Shown: positions 1 through 4,976 of the stretch, piece by piece
Layout: each line of letters begins with the position of its first letter
How positions within the stretch are numbered: the first letter of the stretch is position 1
Source of the DNA: Anaerolineales bacterium
GTDB lineage: Bacteria; Chloroflexota; Anaerolineae; Anaerolineales; Villigracilaceae
Length of the DNA: 7,315 nucleotides
Assembly: GCA_016789485.1 (NCBI GenBank)
Contig: JAEURE010000134.1
Coordinates: 1 to 7,315, forward strand
Direction: 5' to 3'
The notes under the pieces: generated by a model
The model's database searches: none
What the model was told of the DNA's origin: nothing
What the model saw: the letters and a program-made list of their open reading frames with translations, nothing else
Translations under genes and position numbers: made by a program

Positions 1-816
1 TTCAGCATCGAATTTATCAGCAATGACCGCGTCCACGGGCAAGATGAGCTTGTCGCCCAGTTTTGCAAGCAGGGTCTTGGCGGTTTCGAGAGATTCTGCT
101 TCGACGAGGCTGTCTTGCATGTTCAGTCCCTTGGCAGCAAGGAAGGTATTCGCCATACCGCCGCCAATGATGAGTTTGTCACACTTGGAAGCAAGGGTTT
201 CAACGACTAAAATCTTGTCGCTGATCTTCGCTCCGCCAAGGATGGCAACATATGGATGTTCCGGATTTGCAACCGCGCGTCCGAGGTATTCGAGTTCCTG
301 TTCCATCAGGAAGCCAGAAACAGCGGGCAGGAAGCGCGCAATTCCTTCTGTGGAGGAATGTGCGCGATGGGCGGAGCCAAAAGCGTCATTGACATAAACT
401 TCGCCGAGAGAAGCCATTTGTTTGGCAAGTTCGAGGTCGTTCTTTTCTTCGCCTTTGTGAAAGCGGGTATTCTCGAGCATGAGTACGTCACCGGGCTTGA
501 GGGCTTTTGCCATTGCTTCAACTTCCGCGCCAACGCAATCAGGAGCCATTTGCACAGGGCGATTCAACAGCGAAGCCAATGTCTCCGAAGCAGCATGCAG
601 GCTGAACTCGGGGTCTGCGCCGCCTTTTGGTCGCCCGAGATGACTCATCAACATCAAGGAAGCGCCTTGTTCCAAAACGTATTGAATGGTCGGCAATGCC
701 GCTTTGATACGTTTGTCGTCGGTCACTTTGCCGTCCGCCATGGGGACGTTAAAGTCCACGCGCATGAGGACACGTTTATTTTTCAGTTCAATGTCTTTTA
801 CGGTTTTCTTATTCAT
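1..816 (-). CDS. pgk: Phosphoglycerate kinase, N-terminal 272 codons (3' end beyond left edge)
   Basis: Transfers phosphate between 1,3-bisphosphoglycerate and ADP to give 3-phosphoglycerate and ATP, in cytosolic lower glycolysis (reversible in gluconeogenesis). The minus frame is open from ATG at 816 to base 1. Family landmarks are visible: VDFNVP (residues 20-25), Arg36 in [14 protein letters not shown] (58-65), [13 protein letters not shown] (from 114), [14 protein letters not shown] (from 142) and GGAKISDKI (from 194). These cover the substrate-binding N-terminal domain and the first part of the nucleotide domain. Against a usual length of about 390-400 residues, roughly 120-130 C-terminal residues lie outside the window. 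The start is supported by AGGTGG at 821-826, four bases ahead of the ATG. It follows gap after 51 bases in the same direction, probably as a gap-pgk operon, but with a terminator-like hairpin in the spacer. No internal stops or frameshifts were seen. The identification is firm. Confidence 0.97.
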   Translation of the reverse strand, partial: MNKKTVKDIELKNKRVLMRVDFNVPMADGKVTDDKRIKAALPTIQYVLEQGASLMLMSHLGRPKGGADPEFSLHAASETLASLLNRPVQMAPDCVGAEVEAMAKALKPGDVLMLENTRFHKGEEKNDLELAKQMASLGEVYVNDAFGSAHRAHSSTEGIARFLPAVSGFLMEQELEYLGRAVANPEHPYVAILGGAKISDKILVVETLASKCDKLIIGGGMANTFLAAKGLNMQDSLVEAESLETAKTLLAKLGDKLILPVDAVIADKFDAE

Positions 817-831
817 TGTTCCACCTAAAAA

Positions 832-860
832 GTAGGGGCAGGTCTGAGACCTGCCCCTAC
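832..860. repeat. Perfect 29-base palindrome in the gap-pgk spacer; terminator-like on the minus strand
   Basis: Bases 832-844 (GTAGGGGCAGGTC) and 848-860 (GACCTGCCCCTAC) are exact reverse complements around a 3-base loop, giving a 13-bp GC-rich stem. On the minus strand the stem is followed directly by five T (831-827) and then the pgk Shine-Dalgarno AGGTGG (826-821). Stem plus T run resembles an intrinsic terminator or attenuator that would partly uncouple pgk from gap. It could also protect the 3' end of a processed gap mRNA. From memory, short palindromes of the form GTAGGGGC...GCCCCTAC are dispersed in many Chloroflexota and cyanobacterial genomes, so this may be a REP-like element inserted here. 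That is recall, not something the window proves. Confidence 0.8.
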
Positions 861-867
861 ATATATA

Positions 868-1926
868 TTACAGGGATTTTGCCATCAAAGCAGCGAGGTC
901 GGCTGTACGGCAGGAATAACCCCATTCGTTATCGTACCAGGTCACGACCTTGATGAAGTTGCTCTTGTCCTTACCCAGAACACTGGTAAAGGGCAGGTCA
1001 ATCGAGGAGCTGTACGAGCTTCCCTTGAAGTCCATGCTGACAAGAGGCTCATCCACGGCTTCAAGGATGCCCTTAAAGCGCGGCTGTTTGGCGGCATCAC
1101 GGAAAGCCTGGCGCAATTCTTCGGTGGTCGTCTCTTTCTCGAGCTCAGCAGTGAAATCAACCACAGAGACGGTTGGAGTCGGTACGCGCAAGGAATAGCC
1201 GTCGAACTTGCCTTTCAAATCCGGAATAACCAGAGAGACGGCCTTGGCTGCACCAGTTGTAGTCGGGATGATATTTAATCCAGAGGCGCGAGCGCGGCGA
1301 AGATCCGAATGCGGCATGTCCAAGACCTTCTGATCGTTGGTATAAGAGTGGATCGTGGTCATGAAAGCGCGTTTGATGGTGAACAGGTCGTGCACAACTT
1401 TCGCAGCCGGAGCCAGACAGTTCGTAGTACAGGAAGCGTTCGAGACTACATGATGAGTCTTCGGATCGTACTTGTCTTCGTTGACGCCCAATACAACGGT
1501 CAGGTCTTCGCCTTCAGCAGGAGCCGAAATGATGACTTTCTTGGCACCACCAGAGGTGATGTGATTGACAGCACCTTTCACAGTCTTGCCCTTCTTGTTG
1601 ACGCCATCTTCCTTGATGGTGAACAAGCCCGTGGACTCGATTACGATATCCACGCCCAAATCTTTCCACGGGATGGCTGCCGGGTCAGTCTCTTTGAAGA
1701 CCTTGACCTTTTTACCATCGACCAAAAGACCGTCGTCGGTATATTCAACCATACCGTTGAAACGACCATAGGTCGAATCGTACTTGAGCAGGTGCGCCAT
1801 GGTCTTCATGTCGCCTATATCATTAAACGCAACGACCTCAAGCTCTTGAGGGTACTGGTCACGGATCGCCTTAAGTACCTGACGTCCGATACGCCCAAAT
1901 CCATTAATGCCAATTTTTACTGTCAT
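868..1926 (-). CDS. gap: Glyceraldehyde-3-phosphate dehydrogenase, probably NAD-dependent
   Basis: Oxidises and phosphorylates glyceraldehyde 3-phosphate to 1,3-bisphosphoglycerate, the substrate of the next gene's product, Pgk. The 352-residue protein is complete. It has the Rossmann start [12 protein letters not shown] (4-15), NDIGD with Asp36, and the active-site motif SNASCTTNC with nucleophile Cys166. His193 in [10 protein letters not shown] is the general base. Further down come [10 protein letters not shown] (211-220), [12 protein letters not shown] (from 247) and [11 protein letters not shown] (from 330). Asp36 and the MPH motif near 204-206 resemble NAD-specific GapA rather than NADP-type GapB, but cofactor use is inferred. 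A start five codons earlier (1941, non-ATG) is possible in frame. ATG at 1926 is preferred because GGAGG sits eight bases ahead and homologues begin at this point. The gene has its own promoter candidate upstream and pgk downstream. Confidence 0.98.
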   Translation of the reverse strand: MTVKIGINGFGRIGRQVLKAIRDQYPQELEVVAFNDIGDMKTMAHLLKYDSTYGRFNGMVEYTDDGLLVDGKKVKVFKETDPAAIPWKDLGVDIVIESTGLFTIKEDGVNKKGKTVKGAVNHITSGGAKKVIISAPAEGEDLTVVLGVNEDKYDPKTHHVVSNASCTTNCLAPAAKVVHDLFTIKRAFMTTIHSYTNDQKVLDMPHSDLRRARASGLNIIPTTTGAAKAVSLVIPDLKGKFDGYSLRVPTPTVSVVDFTAELEKETTTEELRQAFRDAAKQPRFKGILEAVDEPLVSMDFKGSSYSSSIDLPFTSVLGKDKSNFIKVVTWYDNEWGYSCRTADLAALMAKSL

Positions 1927-1934
1927 GGGAAAAT

Positions 1935-1939
1935 CCTCC
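1935..1939 (-). promoter_or_regulatory. Ribosome binding site of gap (GGAGG)
   Basis: GGAGG on the minus strand lies eight bases upstream of ATG 1926. It decides the gap start against an in-frame alternative at 1941, which would place the Shine-Dalgarno inside the coding region. Confidence 0.85.
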
Positions 1940-1993
1940 AATGAATTAATTTACGTCAGAGAACACGGGTTGTGTAATTTTGTGTTTACTCTG

Positions 1994-2009
1994 GTATGGT
2001 CGTTCATAC
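1994..2009. promoter_or_regulatory. Small inverted repeat at the predicted gap transcription start
   Basis: GTATG (1994-1998) and CATAC (2005-2009) are reverse complements with a 6-base spacer, just downstream of the gap -10 box, where transcription should begin. A second pair, GGTTGT (1968-1973) and ACAACC (2008-2013), would let the 5' end of the leader RNA fold back. The arms are short, so an operator or RNA hairpin is only a possibility. Confidence 0.25.
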
Positions 2010-2016
2010 AACCTGA

Positions 2017-2045
2017 ATTTTACTTCTTTTCGCAGAATTTGTGAA
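2017..2045 (-). promoter_or_regulatory. Sigma70-type promoter candidate for gap
   Basis: Reading on the minus strand, TTCACA (2045-2040, 5 of 6 matches to TTGACA) is followed after 17 bases by TAAAAT (2022-2017, 5 of 6 matches to TATAAT). Transcription would begin near 2010, giving a leader of about 80-85 bases before the gap ATG. Spacing is optimal, and the site lies in the only sizeable spacer upstream of gap-pgk. This suggests gap-pgk can be transcribed independently of yvcK. Confidence 0.6.
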
Positions 2046-2075
2046 TTTTCGTACGTCTAGGTTTTTTAAGACAAA

Positions 2076-2089
2076 TGTAATCGATTACT
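2076..2089. promoter_or_regulatory. LacI-family-like operator palindrome upstream of gap
   Basis: Bases 2077-2088 form the perfect 12-base palindrome GTAATCGATTAC with a central CG. The flanks give TGTAATCGATTACT, 13 of 14 positions of the symmetric form TGTAATCGATTACA. LacI-family regulators (CcpA, GntR, many sugar repressors) recognise palindromes of this size with a central CG, so such a site is plausible before a glycolytic operon. It lies 11 bases past the yvcK stop and about 30 bases upstream of the gap -35 box, a position used by activators as well as repressors. Which regulator binds is unknown. Confidence 0.5.
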
Positions 2090-2099
2090 GCACCAAAAA

Positions 2100-3425
2100 C
2101 TAATTCAACGGCCCAGTTCTTTCATAGAAAATATCCAAAATAACTTGCGCCAATTTAAGAGAGTCGTGCCGCCATGGATGAGCCTCGTCCACAAGATCAG
2201 TGCAATACGTGCGCGTGTCTGCCAAGGTTTTTTCATCTGCGATCACCCAGCGTGACTTCGTCCCCAGCTCCCCTTGATAATTATCATTACACAAAATAAC
2301 GTCAAACAAATCTTCACCAACGTGCCCCTCGAGGGAGTGGACATGGTCATAGCAAGTGAATGCATCCGTTTCACCAGATTGAGTGGCAATATTACACACA
2401 TAGATTTTGATCCCGCGGCTGGCGCGAATACTGGCAAGCACATCGCGCACCAGTAAATTGGGCAAAAGGCTTGTGTACAAACTACCCGGTCCGACCACAA
2501 TGATGTCTGCGCTCAATAACTCTCTTATGACGGGAGGAAAAGCCGGTGCATCGTCCGGTTCCAGCCATACGCGGCGGACACGTCCCGCCATTTTGGGAAT
2601 CTGACTCTCCCCTTCCACGCGGACTTCATTAAGCGAGTGCGGCAACTCCATGCTGGCTACCAGTTTGACATCATTCAACGTGGATGGGAATACACGTCCA
2701 TTGATAGAGAGCACGCGTCCTGACTCAACGACAGCTGATTCGAAACTCCCTGTAATATCTGCCAACGCTGTGATAAATAGATTGCCAAATGAATGACCTT
2801 CCAAATCCGGTGATCCGCTAAAGCGGTATTGAAACAATTGGGTAAGCATATCTTCATCATTGGAAAGAGCCGCCAGACAATTGCGAATATCGCCCGGGGG
2901 CAGGATGCCAAAAGTCTCACGCAACCGTCCGGAAGAGCCGCCATCGTCCGCCACTGTGACGATGGCAGTAAGATTTCTCGTGTGAGCCTTTAATCCGCGC
3001 AGCAGAGTGGAAAGCCCGTGCCCGCCGCCGATGGTAGCGATGCGGGGGCCGCGTTCGCGGCGTTGAAACTCTGTCAGCTGATTGAATACATCTTCCCCCG
3101 GACGAATAAACGGCCTAAGCAGGAAGCGGTTAAGTTTGAAAATGCTGTAGACGACAATCCCAATTCCCAATCCACCAAAGATGATCGCACGCCAGACTCG
3201 CGGCAAAAATCTCAAAGAAGCATAAGAAAGGATGGTGAGCAGGGTCTGATTCGTCGAATCGGTGCGATAGAGTTCGATCAAAATCACTGCAAAACCAAGC
3301 CCAAGCAGGGTAATTCCCATCAGGATAAAAAAGAACCAACGTTTTACCCCCAAACCCGGGCGGAGCCAGCGAAATAAATCACGAAAATTTTGCCAAAATG
3401 GTGCGAGTGGGGTATTTTTCCGCAT
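2100..3425 (-). CDS. yvcK: YvcK/CofD-family protein with N-terminal membrane anchor (gluconeogenesis factor type)
   Basis: The family (B. subtilis YvcK/GlmR) binds UDP-GlcNAc and connects carbon metabolism to peptidoglycan precursor supply; mutants fail on gluconeogenic carbon sources. This 441-residue form has two hydrophobic segments (about 31-51 and 80-97), so it is probably anchored in the membrane with the CofD-like domain in the cytosol. That domain starts near 127: GGGHGLSTLLRGLK (133-146), VTVADDGGSSGRLR (from 156), LPPGDIRNCL (175-184), GHSFGNL (210-216) and VGPGSLYTSL. The short B. subtilis form lacks the membrane part. The start is ATG 3425. A longer frame from TTG 3461 is rejected because that TTG is part of the -35 box. 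No Shine-Dalgarno precedes the ATG, fitting a leaderless mRNA. The usual neighbours rapZ and whiA are absent here; gap-pgk follows instead. The family is certain, the exact role inferred. Confidence 0.93.
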   Translation of the reverse strand: MRKNTPLAPFWQNFRDLFRWLRPGLGVKRWFFFILMGITLLGLGFAVILIELYRTDSTNQTLLTILSYASLRFLPRVWRAIIFGGLGIGIVVYSIFKLNRFLLRPFIRPGEDVFNQLTEFQRRERGPRIATIGGGHGLSTLLRGLKAHTRNLTAIVTVADDGGSSGRLRETFGILPPGDIRNCLAALSNDEDMLTQLFQYRFSGSPDLEGHSFGNLFITALADITGSFESAVVESGRVLSINGRVFPSTLNDVKLVASMELPHSLNEVRVEGESQIPKMAGRVRRVWLEPDDAPAFPPVIRELLSADIIVVGPGSLYTSLLPNLLVRDVLASIRASRGIKIYVCNIATQSGETDAFTCYDHVHSLEGHVGEDLFDVILCNDNYQGELGTKSRWVIADEKTLADTRTYCTDLVDEAHPWRHDSLKLAQVILDIFYERTGPLN

Positions 3426-3432
3426 AAAAAAG

Positions 3433-3461
3433 ATGATAGCAGGGAAGGAATAATGAGTCAA
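3433..3461 (-). promoter_or_regulatory. Near-consensus promoter of yvcK, implying a leaderless transcript
   Basis: On the minus strand TTGACT (3461-3456) is followed by 17 bases and TATCAT (3438-3433); both boxes match consensus at 5 of 6 positions. Only seven bases (3432-3426) separate the -10 box from ATG 3425, so transcription should begin at or within a base or two of the start codon. This explains the missing Shine-Dalgarno. Confidence 0.7.
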
Positions 3462-3492
3462 ACGGCGCAGAAGTCAACAAGATGCCATACGG

Positions 3493-3498
3493 TATAAT
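3493..3498 (+). promoter_or_regulatory. Consensus -10 box (TATAAT) for the aminotransferase leader
   Basis: A perfect TATAAT lies in the spacer of 176 bases between the divergent yvcK and aminotransferase start codons. No good -35 box is seen at the right distance (GAAGTC at 3470-3475), so it may depend on an activator. Transcription from it would start near 3505 and leave a leader of about 95 bases before ATG 3602. Confidence 0.5.
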
Positions 3499-3505
3499 TG
3501 TGCAT

Positions 3506-3556
3506 ATGCCCACAATCGGCGCTGGCGGCGAAGGCTTGCCCGCGCAGAATTATTGA
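3506..3556 (+). CDS. Possible 16-codon leaderless upstream ORF in the aminotransferase leader
   Basis: ATG at 3506 opens a 16-codon frame, MPTIGAGGEGLPAQNY, ending at TGA 3554-3556. Seven bases separate the TATAAT box from this ATG, exactly the spacing seen for the predicted leaderless yvcK start on the opposite strand. If transcription begins at 3505/3506 this would be translated from the mRNA's 5' end and finish 45 bases before the aminotransferase ATG. It could be a leader peptide or a product of chance. The peptide is glycine-rich and resembles nothing I know. Its composition does not match a classic amino-acid attenuator such as an arginine or histidine run. Confidence 0.3.
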   Translation: MPTIGAGGEGLPAQNY

Positions 3557-3590
3557 CGAAAACGAAATTGAATTCGCAACAAAAATCATC

Positions 3591-3596
3591 AAGGAG
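3591..3596 (+). promoter_or_regulatory. Ribosome binding site of the aminotransferase (AAGGAG)
   Basis: AAGGAG lies five bases ahead of ATG 3602 and fixes that start. Another ATG at 3598-3600 is only one base from the Shine-Dalgarno and out of frame. Confidence 0.85.
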
Positions 3597-3601
3597 AATG
3601 T

Positions 3602-4924
3602 ATGACAATATCCAATTTACCGGGCCCAAAAGCCAAGGCAATGATAGAGCGGGACCACAAGGTGATCTCGCCTTCTTATCCGAGGGGGTATCCGTTCGTG
3701 ATGGACCACGGAAAAGGCAGTGAAGTTTGGGATGTGGATGGAAACCGTTTTCTGGATTTCATGGGAGGAATTGCGGTGGTATCCACGGGATACTCGCATC
3801 CAAAAGTCGTCAAAGCCATCCAGGAACAGGCTGAAAAATTCATTCACATTTCATCCGACTTTTACCACGAGAACTGGATCCGTTTAGGCGAAAAGTTAAA
3901 TGAAATCGCACCGTTCAAAGAAGATGCGCTTTCTTTCATGACCAATTCAGGGACCGAGGCTGTGGAAGCGGCGATCAAACTGGCGCGCTATCATACCAAG
4001 CGCACGAACTTCATCGGCTTCACTGGGGCATTTCATGGACGCACAATGGGAGCCGTGACTTTTACGGCCAGCAAAGCAAAATACCATGGCGGATTCTATC
4101 CACTGATGAACGGCGTTACCCACGCACCGTTCCCAAATCCATACCGTCCTGTGCTTGAGAGACGGAAAGGCGAGGATTACGGCGAAGCAGTGGTCCGCTA
4201 TATCGAAGAGGAAATCCTTGCACAAATTTTGCCACCAAAAGACGTAGCCGGCATTTTGGTCGAGACAATTCAAGGGGAAGGCGGTTACATTGTTCCACCG
4301 GATGGGTTCTACCCTGCCTTACGAAAACTATGTGATAAGCACGGTATTTTGATGATCCTCGACGAAGTACAATCTGGCATGGGACGCACAGGCAAATGGT
4401 GGGCAATCGAACATTTCGGCGTGGAACCGGACATCCTTACTTCTGCGAAGGGTATTGCCTCAGGCATGCCGCTTGGAGCCTGCATTGCCCGCAAATCCGT
4501 AATGGATTGGGAGATTGGCACGCACGGCAATACCTACGGCGGGAATCCGATCTCTTGTGTCGCATCCCTTGCGACGATTGACCTGGTCGAAAACGAATAC
4601 ATGCAAAACGCGAAGGAAGTTGGTGAATATGCAATGGAAGCACTGGAAGAAATCCAAGCGCGCCACCCAAGCATCGGCGAAGTCCGCGGCAAGGGACTGA
4701 TGATCGGTGTGGAATTCGTAAAAGACCGCGAAACCAAAGAACCCGCCCATGACCTGACAGAACGTGTCGTGGAACTCGGATACGAGCGCGGCTTATTGAT
4801 GCTTTCCTGCGGGAAAAGTGTCATCCGCATTGCTCCTCCCCTGGCGATCACCAAGACCGAAATGGATGAGGGATTGAAAATCTTCGAAGATGCTTTGACA
4901 GCTGCAGAAAAAGAAACGAAGTAG
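3602..4924 (+). CDS. Class III PLP-dependent aminotransferase (acetylornithine/ornithine/4-aminobutyrate type, substrate open)
   Basis: A complete 440-residue fold-type I enzyme that moves an amino group, usually the omega-amino group of ornithine, acetylornithine, lysine or 4-aminobutyrate, to 2-oxoglutarate. Visible landmarks are NSGTEA (115-120, phosphate binding), FHGRTMG (144-150, ring stacking), ETIQGEGG (221-228), LDEVQSGMGRTG (253-264, with Asp254 for the pyridine nitrogen), the PLP lysine Lys283 in SAKGIASGMPLGA, and THGNTYGGNP (307-316). The N-terminus, with GPKAKAMIERD and YPRGYPFVMDHGKG, recalls the archaeal/thermophile branch annotated as acetylornithine or 4-aminobutyrate aminotransferase. 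That branch also holds ornithine omega-aminotransferases and amino-acid racemases. No arginine, GABA or lysine pathway gene is adjacent, so context does not settle the substrate. The gene is transcribed alone, divergent from yvcK, and ends at a strong terminator. Family is certain; substrate is not. Confidence 0.95.
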   Translation: MTISNLPGPKAKAMIERDHKVISPSYPRGYPFVMDHGKGSEVWDVDGNRFLDFMGGIAVVSTGYSHPKVVKAIQEQAEKFIHISSDFYHENWIRLGEKLNEIAPFKEDALSFMTNSGTEAVEAAIKLARYHTKRTNFIGFTGAFHGRTMGAVTFTASKAKYHGGFYPLMNGVTHAPFPNPYRPVLERRKGEDYGEAVVRYIEEEILAQILPPKDVAGILVETIQGEGGYIVPPDGFYPALRKLCDKHGILMILDEVQSGMGRTGKWWAIEHFGVEPDILTSAKGIASGMPLGACIARKSVMDWEIGTHGNTYGGNPISCVASLATIDLVENEYMQNAKEVGEYAMEALEEIQARHPSIGEVRGKGLMIGVEFVKDRETKEPAHDLTERVVELGYERGLLMLSCGKSVIRIAPPLAITKTEMDEGLKIFEDALTAAEKETK

Positions 4925-4931
4925 TCTGCGT

Positions 4932-4971
4932 AACAAAAAAGACGGCGCGATATCGCGCCGTCTTTTTTGTT
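4932..4971. terminator. Bidirectional intrinsic terminator, 40-base perfect palindrome
   Basis: Bases 4932-4971 are perfectly self-complementary around 4951/4952. The GC-rich core GACGGCGCGATATCGCGCCGTC (4941-4962) is flanked by A6 on the left and T6 on the right. Both RNA strands therefore form a strong stem followed by a U tract. It starts 7 bases after the aminotransferase stop and ends 5 bases before the stop of the convergent sortase gene, so one element ends both transcripts. Confidence 0.95.
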
Positions 4972-4976
4972 TTAAC

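Noticed and set aside
256..828. Open frame of 190 codons on the plus strand opposite pgk
   Set aside because: It is antisense to an unmistakable pgk frame and encodes no recognisable motif; it is open because of pgk codon bias.
1309..1944. Open frame of 211 codons on the plus strand opposite gap
   Set aside because: Antisense to a fully conserved gap gene with no family resemblance and no ribosome site considered convincing.
2077..2088. GTAATCGATTAC as a terminator of yvcK
   Set aside because: With any realistic loop only a 4-bp AT-rich stem remains and no T run follows at once; an operator is more likely.
3426..3461. Longer yvcK reading frame starting at TTG 3461
   Set aside because: The TTG is part of the -35 box TTGACT, there is no Shine-Dalgarno, and ATG 3425 fits the promoter spacing.
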